A DNA stretch of 64,000 bases, from positions 1 to 64,000 of the forward strand of contig NZ_QQGD01000001.1 in NCBI RefSeq assembly GCF_003490935.1, given 5' to 3'. The notes beneath the pieces are model-generated. The model made no database searches. It was not told the DNA's origin and was given only the letters and a program-made list of their open reading frames with translations. The DNA comes from Haemophilus haemolyticus_M. GTDB taxonomy: Bacteria > Pseudomonadota > Gammaproteobacteria > Enterobacterales > Pasteurellaceae. Position 1 is the first letter of the stretch. Each line of letters opens with the position of its first letter. Position numbers and translations under genes: made by a program. Below are positions 25,630-34,965 of this stretch, one piece after another.

Positions 25630-27462
25630 ATGTGTGGTATTGTCGGCGCGGTAGCGCAACGTGATGTAGCGGAAATCTTAATTAATGGTTTACATCGTTT
25701 GGAATATCGTGGTTATGATTCTGCAGGCGTTGCAGTGGTAAATGAACATCATGAATTACAACGCGTGCGTTGCTTAGGTAAAGTTAAAGCATTAGATGAG
25801 GCTGTATCGGAGAAACCATTGATTGGTGGTACAGGGATTGCGCATACGCGTTGGGCGACTCATGGTGAACCTTCAGAAACCAATGCTCATCCACATGCGT
25901 CAGGCACTTTTGCCGTAGTACATAATGGTATTATTGAAAATCATGAGGAACTTCGAGAATTATTAAAATCTCGTGGTTATGTATTTTTATCGCAAACCGA
26001 TACTGAAGTGATTGCTCACCTCGTTGAGTGGGAAATGCGTAGCACGGATTCACTTTTAGACGCTGTGAAAAAAGCAGTAAAACAACTTACTGGCGCATAT
26101 GGTATGGTGGTAATGGACAGCCGTCATCCTGAACATTTAGTTGCTGCTCGTTCTGGTAGTCCGCTAGTGATTGGCTTAGGTATTGGTGAAAATTTCTTAG
26201 CTTCAGATCAACTTGCACTTTTAAGTGTTACCCGCCGTTTTATCTTTTTAGAAGAAGGGGATATTGCAGAAATTACACGTCGTACAGTTGATATTTATGA
26301 TACTTACGGCAATAAAGTTGAGCGTGAAATTCACGAATCTAATCTCGAAAATGACGCGGCAGAGAAAGGTAAATTCCGTCATTTTATGCAGAAAGAAATT
26401 TACGAACAGCCAACCGCACTTATCAATACAATGGAAGGGCGTATCAATCATGAAAATGTGATTGTAGATTCAATCGGTAATGGCGCAAAAGACATTTTAG
26501 AAAAAGTTGAGCATATTCAAATTGTTGCTTGTGGAACATCTTATAATGCAGGTATGGTGGCGCGTTATTGGTTTGAATCTTTGGCTGGAGTGAGCTGTGA
26601 TGTGGAAATTGCATCAGAGTTTCGTTATCGCAAATTTGTTACCCGTCCAAATAGCTTATTGATTACACTTTCTCAATCTGGCGAAACAGCCGATACTTTA
26701 GCCGCACTTCGTTTAGCGAAAGAAAAGGGCTACATGGCGGCATTAACAATTTGTAATGTTGCTGGCTCTTCGCTAGTACGCGAATCAGATCTTGCATTTA
26801 TGACGCGTGCCGGTGTTGAAGTTGGGGTGGCATCAACAAAAGCATTTACGACACAGCTCGCTGCGTTATTAATGTTGGTGACGGCACTTGGTAAAGTTAA
26901 AGGTCATATTTCTGCAGAAAAAGAGCGTGAGATTATCAAAGCAATGCAATCTTTACCTGCTGAAATTGAAAAAGCTTTAGCTTTTGATACAGACATTGAA
27001 GCATTGGCTGAGGATTTTGCTGAAAAACATCATGCACTTTTCTTAGGTCGTGGTGCATTTTATCCAATTGCAGTAGAGGCTTCTTTGAAATTGAAGGAGA
27101 TTTCTTATATTCACGCTGAAGCGTATGCGGCGGGAGAATTGAAACATGGTCCATTAGCGTTGATTGATGCCGATATGCCGGTAATTGTTGTGGCGCCAAA
27201 TAATGAATTATTAGAGAAAGTAAAATCGAACATTGAAGAGGTTCGTGCTCGTGGTGGCCAATTATATGTATTTGCCGATAAAGAAGCGGGCTTTACACCA
27301 AGTGAAGGAATGAAAATCATCACGATGCCGAAAGTCAATGATATCGTTGCACCGATTTTTTATACCATTCCAATGCAGTTGCTTTCTTATCATGTGGCTT
27401 TAATTAAAGGTACTGACGTAGATCAACCTCGTAACTTAGCGAAGTCTGTCACCGTAGAATAA
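25630..27462 (+). CDS. glmS: Glutamine-fructose-6-phosphate aminotransferase (isomerizing)
   Basis: GlmS makes glucosamine-6-phosphate from fructose-6-phosphate and glutamine, the first step to UDP-GlcNAc for peptidoglycan and lipooligosaccharide. The 610-residue protein has the N-terminal nucleophile cysteine (MCGIVGAVAQRD, Cys2 of the ORF), THTRWATHG-type and CGTSYNAG motifs, two SIS domains (about 285-430 and 460-600) and the C-terminal DQPRNLAKSVTVE. A site AAGGAAAGC precedes the ATG. I saw no ribozyme-like leader; the gap from the DeoR gene is only 55 bases. Confidence 0.97.
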   Translation: MCGIVGAVAQRDVAEILINGLHRLEYRGYDSAGVAVVNEHHELQRVRCLGKVKALDEAVSEKPLIGGTGIAHTRWATHGEPSETNAHPHASGTFAVVHNGIIENHEELRELLKSRGYVFLSQTDTEVIAHLVEWEMRSTDSLLDAVKKAVKQLTGAYGMVVMDSRHPEHLVAARSGSPLVIGLGIGENFLASDQLALLSVTRRFIFLEEGDIAEITRRTVDIYDTYGNKVEREIHESNLENDAAEKGKFRHFMQKEIYEQPTALINTMEGRINHENVIVDSIGNGAKDILEKVEHIQIVACGTSYNAGMVARYWFESLAGVSCDVEIASEFRYRKFVTRPNSLLITLSQSGETADTLAALRLAKEKGYMAALTICNVAGSSLVRESDLAFMTRAGVEVGVASTKAFTTQLAALLMLVTALGKVKGHISAEKEREIIKAMQSLPAEIEKALAFDTDIEALAEDFAEKHHALFLGRGAFYPIAVEASLKLKEISYIHAEAYAAGELKHGPLALIDADMPVIVVAPNNELLEKVKSNIEEVRARGGQLYVFADKEAGFTPSEGMKIITMPKVNDIVAPIFYTIPMQLLSYHVALIKGTDVDQPRNLAKSVTVE

Positions 27463-27488
27463 AGTGCGGTTGATTTTAAGATAAATTT

Positions 27489-27514
27489 AAAGCACAGGTT
27501 ATAGCTTGTGCTTT
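27489..27514 (+). terminator. First hairpin after glmS
   Basis: Arms AAAGCACA and TGTGCTTT with a 10-base loop, 26 bases after the glmS stop. The T run is weak; the next hairpin is the stronger terminator. Confidence 0.5.
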
Positions 27515-27529
27515 ATCTGATTGAATGAA

Positions 27530-27560
27530 AAGGGCGAACATTAAAATGTTCGCCTTTTTC
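27530..27560. terminator. Bidirectional terminator between glmS and fis
   Basis: Arms GGCGAACATT and AATGTTCGCC with a 2-base loop, T run on the plus side and AAAAGG on the other, lying between the convergent genes glmS and fis. Confidence 0.85.
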
Positions 27561-27580
27561 TGATCTAAAAAACGTATAAC

Positions 27581-27880
27581 TTAGCCCATACCGTATTTTT
27601 TTAGTTTTTTACGTAATGTACCACGGTTGATACCAAGCATATTGGCTGCTCGAGTTTGATTGCCGCGAGTATATTGCATAATCATATCTAACATCGGGTG
27701 TTCAACTTCCGCTAATACTAATTCGTAAAGATCATTCACATCTTGACCATCTAATTGCGCTAAATAATTACGCAATGCTTGTTTTACTGAATCGCGTAAT
27801 GGTTTGTTGGTCACTTGTGATTGCGCATTTAATACTGACACCGTTAAGGCTTCAGCAGGATTACGTTGTTGTTCTAACAT
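27581..27880 (-). CDS. fis: DNA-binding protein Fis
   Basis: Fis is a nucleoid protein that bends DNA and activates rRNA promoters. The 99-residue product ends with the helix-turn-helix QTRAANMLGINRGTLRKKLKKYGM, nearly identical to E. coli Fis (98 residues), and has LYELVLAEVEHPMLDMIMQYTRGN before it. It overlaps the end of dusB by 7 bases on the same strand, the conserved dusB-fis operon. Confidence 0.97.
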   Translation of the reverse strand: MLEQQRNPAEALTVSVLNAQSQVTNKPLRDSVKQALRNYLAQLDGQDVNDLYELVLAEVEHPMLDMIMQYTRGNQTRAANMLGINRGTLRKKLKKYGMG

Positions 27881-28854
27881 TTTTCTTTATCCAAAATTAA
27901 ATTGAAAAAATCTTCCAATACAATAAGTTGCTCTTTCGGATCACTAATTGCATTAAAAGTCTGTTTAAAAACGGAATCAGGTTGAATTCCCTGTAAATAC
28001 CAAGCTACGTGTTTACGCGCAATGCGATAGCCTTTTTGTTCGCCATAGAATTGATGTAATTCTTGAATGTGGCTCAAAATTTGACCGCACTTTTCGTTTA
28101 AACTTGGCATTTGGCTTATCGAGTCATGCTCAATTAGGTTTTCCACAGTTTGAAATAGCCAAGGATTACCTAAGGCAGCACGACCGATCATAATGGCATC
28201 CGCTCCGGTATAATCGAGAACGAATTTTGCTTTCCGAGCAGAATCAATATCACCATTGGCTATAACCGGTATGGCAATCGCTTTTTTAACGGCTTTGATG
28301 TTGTCATATTCCGCTTCGCCTTCAAAAAGACAAGCTCGTGTACGACCATGCACCGTTAATGCTTGTATGCCACATTGTTCTGCAATTTTGCCGATTTGAA
28401 CGCAGTTTCGATTAGATTTATCCCAGCCTGTACGAATTTTTAAGGTCACCGGCACATTGACGGCTGCCACTACTTCTCGCAAGATTTTTTCCACCAAATC
28501 TGGAAATTGCAACAATGCAGAGCCTGCGAGTTTGCGATTTACTTTTTTGGCGGGGCATCCCATATTAATGTCAATGATTTGTGCGCCATATTCCACGTTG
28601 ATAGCAGCGGCTTGAGCCATCTCGAGTGGATCACTACCGGCAATTTGCACGGCATTGAGACCTAAATCTTCACTATGTGCCAAACGCAATTTGGATTTTT
28701 CGGTATGCCAAACTTGCGGATTTGTGGACATCATTTCTGAAAATGTGAGTCCAGCACCATAATATGCACAAAGACGACGGAAAGGCTGGTCGGTAATTCC
28801 TGCCATTGGTGCAAGTAAAACACGATTTCTTAATTGGTATGAACCGATTCGCAT
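27874..28854 (-). CDS. dusB: tRNA-dihydrouridine synthase B
   Basis: DusB is a flavin enzyme that reduces uridine to dihydrouridine in tRNA. The 326-residue product has the family start RIGSYQLRNRVLLAPMAGITDQPFR, the catalytic cysteine in INMGCPAKKVNRKLAGSAL (near 100), and GRTRACLFEGEAEYD near 170. It is the first gene of the dusB-fis pair, with a likely promoter in the 146-base gap after prmA. Confidence 0.97.
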   Translation of the reverse strand: MRIGSYQLRNRVLLAPMAGITDQPFRRLCAYYGAGLTFSEMMSTNPQVWHTEKSKLRLAHSEDLGLNAVQIAGSDPLEMAQAAAINVEYGAQIIDINMGCPAKKVNRKLAGSALLQFPDLVEKILREVVAAVNVPVTLKIRTGWDKSNRNCVQIGKIAEQCGIQALTVHGRTRACLFEGEAEYDNIKAVKKAIAIPVIANGDIDSARKAKFVLDYTGADAIMIGRAALGNPWLFQTVENLIEHDSISQMPSLNEKCGQILSHIQELHQFYGEQKGYRIARKHVAWYLQGIQPDSVFKQTFNAISDPKEQLIVLEDFFNLILDKEKC

Positions 28855-28924
28855 TTTACGTTACCTTCCTAGCAAGCCTAAATCTAATTAGTGTCGAACT
28901 GGTCGACGACCGACAAGGCTGGCT

Positions 28925-28952
28925 ATAATACGCATTTTGCCTTACTTTGCAA
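28925..28952 (-). promoter_or_regulatory. Likely dusB-fis promoter
   Basis: On the minus strand TTGCAA (-35) and TATTAT (-10) are 16 bases apart. The bases after the -10 (AGCCAGCC) are GC-richer than usual here, resembling the discriminator that makes the enterobacterial fis promoter responsive to growth rate. The start would lie about 60 bases upstream of dusB. Confidence 0.6.
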
Positions 28953-29000
28953 AGTGAAATTTGTTTAAAAAATACACTTTTTTTGATTGACAAAAAGAAA

Positions 29001-29888
29001 TTAAAGCGTTTTTAGCTTACCCGTAATTCGACACCATTCTTCTCTGACCGCGACTGGCTTTAACGCAAATGTTTGCGTATAGGCATCGCATACCGATTGA
29101 GCTTGAGTTTCTAAAATGCCCGATAAACCAAGATCGCCATTCGGTTTAACAAGTTGGCTAATGATTGGGTAAAGTTCTTTGAGAGGGCCAGCAAGAATAT
29201 TTGCCACCACGACATCAGCTTTTAAATCAGAGGGTTTTTCATCAGATAAGAACAGTTGTAGGCGATCTGCAACGCCATTTTGCTCGGCATTATTGCGACT
29301 GGCTAGAATTGCTTGTGGATCGATATCAATTCCTACCGCACTTTTCGCACCAAGTTTTAATGCGGCAATGGCTAAAATGCCTGAACCACAGCCAAAATCA
29401 ATGACGGTTTTATCTTTTAAATCTAGGCCATCTAGCCATTCTAAACATAGTGCTGTTGTAGGATGCGTGCCTGTCCCAAATGCTAAACCTGGGTCAAGCA
29501 TAACATTGACGGCATTTTCATCAGGCACATCACGCCAACTTGGACAAATCCATAAACGCTTACCAAATTGCATTGGGTGGAAGTTATCCATCCACTCGCG
29601 CTCCCAGTCTTTATCTTCTATTTGTTCAATTTTGTATGCCGTATTGCTATCTAAGTGTTTTGCTTCTTTTAATAAGCGGACGATTTCTGCCATATCTGTT
29701 TCTGCATCAAATAGCGCAATAACATCGGTGTTGCCCCATAAACGAGTTTCACCAGGCAAAGGCTCAAAAATCGGGGTATCTTGACTATCCATAAAAGTCA
29801 CAGAAACGGAGCCGATTTCTTCTAAAAAATCACTCATGTGTTCTGCTTTTTCATTGGTACTATTTAGGCGAATTTGAATCCAAGCCAT
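29001..29888 (-). CDS. prmA: Ribosomal protein L11 methyltransferase
   Basis: PrmA trimethylates ribosomal protein L11. The 295-residue product has the N-terminal L11-binding domain (MAWIQIRLNSTNEKAEHMSDFLEE) and a SAM-dependent methyltransferase domain with DPGLAFGTGTHPTTALCLEWLD near 130-150 and VIDFGCGSGILAIAALKLGA near 160-180. In E. coli prmA also lies upstream of dusB-fis and downstream of panF, so the whole block is conserved. Confidence 0.96.
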   Translation of the reverse strand: MAWIQIRLNSTNEKAEHMSDFLEEIGSVSVTFMDSQDTPIFEPLPGETRLWGNTDVIALFDAETDMAEIVRLLKEAKHLDSNTAYKIEQIEDKDWEREWMDNFHPMQFGKRLWICPSWRDVPDENAVNVMLDPGLAFGTGTHPTTALCLEWLDGLDLKDKTVIDFGCGSGILAIAALKLGAKSAVGIDIDPQAILASRNNAEQNGVADRLQLFLSDEKPSDLKADVVVANILAGPLKELYPIISQLVKPNGDLGLSGILETQAQSVCDAYTQTFALKPVAVREEWCRITGKLKTL

Positions 29889-29922
29889 TTGTTTTTTCCT
29901 TTATTTCATAAAATGGGGCGTA

Positions 29923-30795
29923 TTATACCGATTTTTTCAAAATTTTCGGCAGTAAAGTCGAACCAAGTGTAGCGAGCATGATGATTGTTATACCAAGTGC
30001 GGCTGAAAATGACAGCGTTTCGCCAAGTAATGATACGGCAAATAAGATGCCGAATAGCGGCTCAAGTGCGACTAAAATACCGGAGATATTGGCATCCACA
30101 CTATTAAGGCCTTTATTCCATAACCAATAGGCAAGCCAGCTACAGCCAATAGCAAGATATAATAATCCTGCAATACTTGTGGAATTTAATGATATTTGCC
30201 AGTTTTCTGTGAGTAATACCGTAAATGGCAACGTTGTGATGGTCCCAAGTACAATGCTGACGGAGGTATAGGCTTGCGTTGAGATTTTGGCTACAACTCG
30301 CTGTGTCCAACGTAACACGGCAGCGAAAATGATCCCAGCACTTAGTACTAATAAACAGCCGAATAAACTGATGTTATCAATGCCTTCATTATTTTTTCCA
30401 CCATTGATTAAAATCGCCACGCCAATAAATGCCATTGCTCCGAATAGCCAGTGAAACCATTTTGCTTTATCTTTAAAGAAAAAATGCCCGACAAATACAA
30501 CGAGTAGAGGTTCTAGCCCAATCATGGTGACTGCGCTGGATGCGGATGTATATTTTAGCCCGATGAATTGCAATAAAAATACAGCGGTATAGTTAAAGAA
30601 TGCCAACCACCAAAGCTGTTTACGCATTGGTTTATCAATTTTTTTCCAACGACGTAAAAAGAGTGGCATGACAATAATCATTGCAATAATTAACCGCACT
30701 TGCACAACAAGCACAGGATCCATCATCGAATAAGTGAGCTTACCGACGATTAATGAACTGCTCCAAATAAGTAGCGCAAGAATTTGATAGAGCAT
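29923..30795 (-). CDS. EamA family transporter (drug/metabolite type)
   Basis: An inner-membrane protein of 290 residues with about ten hydrophobic segments arranged as two EamA repeats (about 1-135 and 145-285). Motifs include ALLIWSSSLIVGKLTYS at the start and ALEPLFGILFAVSLLGETLS near 245, typical of the superfamily. The substrate cannot be told from sequence. It lies between panF and prmA and inserts into the panF-prmA order known from E. coli. Confidence 0.88.
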   Translation of the reverse strand: MLYQILALLIWSSSLIVGKLTYSMMDPVLVVQVRLIIAMIIVMPLFLRRWKKIDKPMRKQLWWLAFFNYTAVFLLQFIGLKYTSASSAVTMIGLEPLLVVFVGHFFFKDKAKWFHWLFGAMAFIGVAILINGGKNNEGIDNISLFGCLLVLSAGIIFAAVLRWTQRVVAKISTQAYTSVSIVLGTITTLPFTVLLTENWQISLNSTSIAGLLYLAIGCSWLAYWLWNKGLNSVDANISGILVALEPLFGILFAVSLLGETLSFSAALGITIIMLATLGSTLLPKILKKSV

Positions 30796-30865
30796 TGATG
30801 TATCCCTGTGAATTGTTCTAATTCTATGTTTTAGCGTAGAAATTGCTGAAAGTGAGAAAATTAAA

Positions 30866-30900
30866 ATATCACCTTCCTCTCATTTAGAAGAAGGTGACAG
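30866..30900 (-). terminator. Terminator after panF
   Basis: On the minus strand GTCACCTTCTTC pairs with GAGGAAGGTGAT, followed by ATTTTAATTTT. It lies about 35 bases after the panF stop. Confidence 0.6.
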
Positions 30901-30933
30901 CATATTGATTGACGCTTAAGGTTCGGTAACTTT

Positions 30934-32370
30934 TTATTGAGTTTTTTCAATACGACGTTCGCCCAATTTATTACCAACTAAAAATGCAATTAATCCAAAT
31001 ACTAATGACGGTACGATTTGATGGAAATTAAATAATTTTATGCCAAGTTGAGTGAGCAAGATATAACTTCCCAAGCCGATAATCATTGAGCTTAAGGCAC
31101 CATAAGCATTCGCTTTATCCCAGTAAATACCCAGCACAATCACCCATAAAAATGCGGCTTCCAGTCCACCAAAGGCAAATAGGTTTAACCAAATAATCAT
31201 ATCTGGTGGATTGAGTGCGGCAAAGATTAAAAGTGCGGTCAAAATCAGCGTAATAATAGATGAAAAATAACTTACTTTTTTCTCATTTTTTGCGGCTTCT
31301 GGTTTCGTAGAAAGGTATAAATCTTTTACAAAAATAGAAGAAGATTGAATAAGTTGCGCATCAATTGTGGACATAATTGCTGACATTGGTGCGGCTAAGA
31401 AAATACCGGCAATAATAGGTGGTAATACTTTTAGCATTAAAGTTGGAATCACTTGATCTGACACGGTTAAATTTGGAATAACTGCACGACCAAGTGCACC
31501 AGCTAAGTGCATCCCGAACATAATGATGGAAAGTACAATTGTTCCTATCAGCATGCCTCTATGTAAGGCTTTGCTGTCTTTAAATGCCATGCATCGAACA
31601 GCAGTATGTGGAAGACCGACGACCCCGAAACAGACGAGCGCCCAGAAGGAAGCCATAAATTGAAAATCTAACATTCCATTTGGCCCGTAAGGCGTGACTA
31701 ACGCAGGATCGATTTCTGTTAATTTATTAACCGCACTTTCTACACCGCCGAGCGCATAAATGGTTCCTACAAGGAGAATAATAGTACCTAAAATCATGAC
31801 GGTACCTTGAATGGTATCCGTGAGTACGACGGCACGGAATCCCCCGATAAATGTATAGATACCTACCGTTAAAGCAAATAAGAGCAATGCTTGAGTATAA
31901 GAAATGCCGATGGTTGTTTCTAATAAACGCGCACCACCAATAAATTGCACAGTCATGGCTGCAAAAAATGCGAGAAGAAGGGCAAGGCTTGATAGCCAGA
32001 CTAAATATTTGTTTTTATAGCGATAAAGGAAAAGATCGTTAATCGTTAACGCATTGGTTTCTCTTGATAATAGTGCGAATTTTTTACCTAATGCGCCTAA
32101 TGCAAGCCACACTGCTGGGACTTGAATCATCGCCAGTAATACCCAACCTAATCCGTATTTATAAGCTGCGCCAGGCCCTCCGACAAAAGAACTTGCACTG
32201 GCATAAGTTGACGCTGTTGTCATTGCGAGCACAAAACCCGTCATCGAGCGGTTACCTACATAATATTCCGTTAGGAAATCGCCTTTTGTACGTTTTACAT
32301 AAGCGAAAATCGCAGCACCAAATATAAATGCAAGATAAATGATTAAAGGGAGAATAATACCTAAATTCAT
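30934..32370 (-). CDS. panF: Sodium/pantothenate symporter
   Basis: PanF imports pantothenate with sodium for coenzyme A synthesis. The 478-residue membrane protein belongs to the sodium:solute symporter family: it starts MNLGIILPLIIYLAFIFGAAIFAYVKRT and has TEYYVGNRSMTGFVLAMTTASTYASASSFVGGPGAAYKYGL near 35-75, characteristic of PanF, and about 12-13 membrane segments. Haemophilus needs external pantothenate, which fits. It overlaps yhdT by 4 bases. Confidence 0.95.
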   Translation of the reverse strand: MNLGIILPLIIYLAFIFGAAIFAYVKRTKGDFLTEYYVGNRSMTGFVLAMTTASTYASASSFVGGPGAAYKYGLGWVLLAMIQVPAVWLALGALGKKFALLSRETNALTINDLFLYRYKNKYLVWLSSLALLLAFFAAMTVQFIGGARLLETTIGISYTQALLLFALTVGIYTFIGGFRAVVLTDTIQGTVMILGTIILLVGTIYALGGVESAVNKLTEIDPALVTPYGPNGMLDFQFMASFWALVCFGVVGLPHTAVRCMAFKDSKALHRGMLIGTIVLSIIMFGMHLAGALGRAVIPNLTVSDQVIPTLMLKVLPPIIAGIFLAAPMSAIMSTIDAQLIQSSSIFVKDLYLSTKPEAAKNEKKVSYFSSIITLILTALLIFAALNPPDMIIWLNLFAFGGLEAAFLWVIVLGIYWDKANAYGALSSMIIGLGSYILLTQLGIKLFNFHQIVPSLVFGLIAFLVGNKLGERRIEKTQ

Positions 32371-32624
32371 TTTTGATTCTCCTCATCTTTGATTTCAAGA
32401 GAGATATCTTGATAAATAATTTTGATAATCCAATGGCCAATTACAATAAATAGAATAGGCAAATAAATACAAGAGAGCTCGAACCAGAGAGGGAAACCAA
32501 TCGGCCCTTGAGTTTCTTTAGGTAAATAAGCACATAAGCACCAACCTATCACATATAAAATAGATAGGCTTAATGCCCAACTAGCTTCCTTGGCAGCTTG
32601 TTGATAACGTTGTTTTAATGTCAT
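32367..32624 (-). CDS. YhdT family small membrane protein
   Basis: An 85-residue protein with two membrane segments (about 16-34 and 45-68). The family (YhdT, DUF997) is always found just before panF and overlaps it here by 4 bases, so it is likely an accessory of the pantothenate symporter. The biochemical role is unknown. A site TTAAGGAAGAAAC precedes the ATG. Confidence 0.92.
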   Translation of the reverse strand: MTLKQRYQQAAKEASWALSLSILYVIGWCLCAYLPKETQGPIGFPLWFELSCIYLPILFIVIGHWIIKIIYQDISLEIKDEENQK

Positions 32625-32673
32625 GTTTCTTCCTTAACATTTTTATAAGTGAAAGTATATTTTTGAATGGTAT

Positions 32674-32701
32674 AAAGGGCGTATGTTTCATACGCCCCTT
32701 A
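32674..32701. terminator. Hairpin between accC and yhdT
   Basis: GGGCGTATG and CATACGCCC pair around a 3-4 base loop. It lies upstream of yhdT on the minus strand and may back up the accC terminator. Confidence 0.4.
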
Positions 32702-32790
32702 TGTTTGCTAATCTTACAACTTTTCTGAATAATTCAAAATGTTTTGCTGATTCTAGTGTTTATTATCATTAAATAAGTTTTAGGAACATG

Positions 32791-32824
32791 CGAAAATGGC
32801 TAACATCTGTTAGCCATTTAAATT
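32791..32824 (-). terminator. accC terminator
   Basis: AAATGGCTAACA and TGTTAGCCATTT pair around a short loop; on the minus strand it follows the accC stop directly and runs into TTTCG. Confidence 0.65.
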
Positions 32825-32828
32825 TTAA

Positions 32829-34175
32829 TTATTCATGCATGCCTAATTTTTTCTCCAAATAGTGGATGTTTGTTCCGCCTTTTTGGAAATTTTCATCTTC
32901 AAGAATTAATTCATGAAGTGGGATATTGGTTTTAATACCATCAATAATTGTTTCCGATAATGCATTTTGCATACGACGGATTGCAACTTCACGCGTATCG
33001 CCATAAGTGATAAGTTTTGCGATCATAGAGTCGTAATGTGGGGGCACCGTATAGCCGCCATAAACATGAGAATCCCAACGAACGCCCAAGCCACCTGGTG
33101 AATGTAAGTGATTTACTTTACCTGGAGATGGTAAGAATGTTTTTGGATCTTCTGCGTTAATACGGCATTCCATTGCATGGCCTTTAACTTTGATATCCTC
33201 TTGGTTAAAGGAAATTGGTAAGCCTGCCGCAATACGCAATTGCTCTTTCACTAAATCTACACCTGTAATCATTTCAGTTACTGGGTGTTCCACTTGAATA
33301 CGAGTATTCATTTCAATGAAATAGAATTCGCCATTTTCATATAAGAATTCAAACGTACCTGCTCCACGATAGCCGATTTCTACGCAAGCTTTTGCACAGC
33401 GTGAGCCGATATCGCGGCGAACTTCTTCAGTGATACCTGGAGCTGGCGCTTCTTCCACAACTTTTTGGTGACGACGTTGCATTGAGCAGTCACGTTCAGC
33501 CAAATAAACTGCGTTGCCATGCGTGTCTGCTAATACTTGAATTTCCACGTGACGTGGATTTTCTAAGTATTTTTCCATATAGACCATATCATTATTGAAT
33601 GCAGCTTTCGCTTCAGCTTTGGTCATCGCAATAGATTCTTCTAATGTGTCTTCGTTACGAACAACACGCATTCCTCGGCCACCACCACCGCCTGATGCTT
33701 TGATGATGATTGGATAGCCAATACGTTTGGCGATTTCTTTATTTTTAGCAATATCATTACCTACAGGGCCATCCGAACCCGGTACACAAGGCACGCCTGC
33801 TTTTTTCATTGCTTTAATAGCTGAAACTTTATCGCCCATTAAACGGATGACATCTGCTGTTGGGCCGATGAAAGTGAAACCTGAACGTTCAACTTGTTCA
33901 GCAAAGTCAGCATTTTCAGATAAGAAACCGTATCCTGGATGAATTGCATCCGCACCTGTGACTTCGGCTGCAGCAATGATAGCTGGAATATTTAAATAAC
34001 TTTTTGCGGAAGGTGCTGGACCGATACAAACGGTTTCATCAGCGAGTAAAACGTGTTTTAAATCACGATCAGCGGTGGAGTGAACCGCCACAGTTTTAAT
34101 ACCTAATTCTTTACAAGCACGTAAAATGCGTAGTGCAATTTCACCGCGGTTAGCAATCACAACTTTTTCTAACAT
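32829..34175 (-). CDS. accC: Acetyl-CoA carboxylase, biotin carboxylase subunit
   Basis: AccC carboxylates the biotin on AccB with ATP and bicarbonate, the first half-reaction of malonyl-CoA formation for fatty acids. The 448-residue product is full length. It begins MLEKVVIANRGEIALRILRA, has the glycine-rich ATP loop KASGGGGGRGMRVV near 159 and the signatures YMEKYLENPRHVEIQ and FIEMNTRIQVEHPVTE. It follows accB at 176 bases, the usual accBC operon. Confidence 0.97.
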   Translation of the reverse strand: MLEKVVIANRGEIALRILRACKELGIKTVAVHSTADRDLKHVLLADETVCIGPAPSAKSYLNIPAIIAAAEVTGADAIHPGYGFLSENADFAEQVERSGFTFIGPTADVIRLMGDKVSAIKAMKKAGVPCVPGSDGPVGNDIAKNKEIAKRIGYPIIIKASGGGGGRGMRVVRNEDTLEESIAMTKAEAKAAFNNDMVYMEKYLENPRHVEIQVLADTHGNAVYLAERDCSMQRRHQKVVEEAPAPGITEEVRRDIGSRCAKACVEIGYRGAGTFEFLYENGEFYFIEMNTRIQVEHPVTEMITGVDLVKEQLRIAAGLPISFNQEDIKVKGHAMECRINAEDPKTFLPSPGKVNHLHSPGGLGVRWDSHVYGGYTVPPHYDSMIAKLITYGDTREVAIRRMQNALSETIIDGIKTNIPLHELILEDENFQKGGTNIHYLEKKLGMHE

Positions 34176-34315
34176 AAAAGAGTCCGTTTAGTCAGATAGA
34201 CGTGAATTTTTATGTAGGTTCTTGAAATCTTGTTCTCCCTATAAAATTTGGTGTGAACAGATTTCAATTTATATCGCCTACGATAAATTCGCTCTAATTG
34301 TTTGTATATGAAATA

Positions 34316-34340
34316 GGCGGACTAAAGTCCGCCCGACAAA
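34316..34340 (-). terminator. Hairpin between accB and accC
   Basis: GGCGGAC and GTCCGCC pair with a 4-base loop just after the accB stop. It may attenuate transcription into accC or stabilise the accB part of the message. Confidence 0.45.
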
Positions 34341-34351
34341 AATATTGGAAA

Positions 34352-34813
34352 TTATTCAATAACGATTAATGGTTCGTCGAATTCAACAGCATCACCATCG
34401 TTGATAAGAATTGCTTTTACTACACCAGCTTTGTCTGCTTCAATGCGGTTCATCATTTTCATTGCTTCAACGATACAAAGCGCGTCGCCAACTTTCACAG
34501 ACTGACCCACTTCAACGAATGCTTTTGCTTCTGGGCTTGGACTGCGATAGAACGTTCCTACCATTGGAGAACGTACAAGATGGCCTGATAATTCATCAGA
34601 TGCAGCTGGTGTTGCCGCTGCTGGCGCTTGAGCTGGCATAGCAGCTGGAGCCTGTGCTACTACTGGCGCTGCAGCGTATTGAACTGCTGCTGGAGCAATT
34701 GCTGGCGCTGCACGGCTAATACGTACTGTACCTTCTTCTTCTTGCACTTCTAATTCAGTAATGCCAGATTCTTCTACTAATTCGATTAATTTTTTGATTT
34801 TACGAATGTCCAT
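34352..34813 (-). CDS. accB: Acetyl-CoA carboxylase, biotin carboxyl carrier protein
   Basis: AccB carries the biotin of acetyl-CoA carboxylase. The 153-residue product has an N-terminal domain starting MDIRKIKKLIELVEESGITELEVQEEEG, an alanine/proline-rich linker (about 35-75) and the C-terminal biotinyl domain with the biotinylated lysine in IVEAMKMMNRIEADKAG near 119. Upstream lies an inverted uptake-signal pair that ends aroQ. Confidence 0.97.
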   Translation of the reverse strand: MDIRKIKKLIELVEESGITELEVQEEEGTVRISRAAPAIAPAAVQYAAAPVVAQAPAAMPAQAPAAATPAASDELSGHLVRSPMVGTFYRSPSPEAKAFVEVGQSVKVGDALCIVEAMKMMNRIEADKAGVVKAILINDGDAVEFDEPLIVIE

Positions 34814-34839
34814 ACGTTCTTCCTAAAAAGATTGAAATT

Positions 34840-34871
34840 TTAACCGCACTTTTAAACGAAAAAGTGCGGTT
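34840..34871 (-). terminator. Inverted uptake-signal pair after aroQ
   Basis: TAACCGCACTTTT and AAAAGTGCGGTTA pair around a 6-base loop, between aroQ and accB on the minus strand. Confidence 0.7.
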
Positions 34872-34965
34872 ATGAATAAACTTATTTTTGTGTTGCAAAG
34901 ATTACCTTAATTTTTGCAAATTTGCGATAAAATTCTGTGAATTTCGCCAAAAATGCTCGATTTTC

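Noticed and set aside
29063..29078. PurR-box-like palindrome ACGCAAAT-GTTTGCGT
   Set aside because: It lies inside the 3' part of the prmA coding region, far from any start, and encodes normal PrmA residues, so it is most likely chance.
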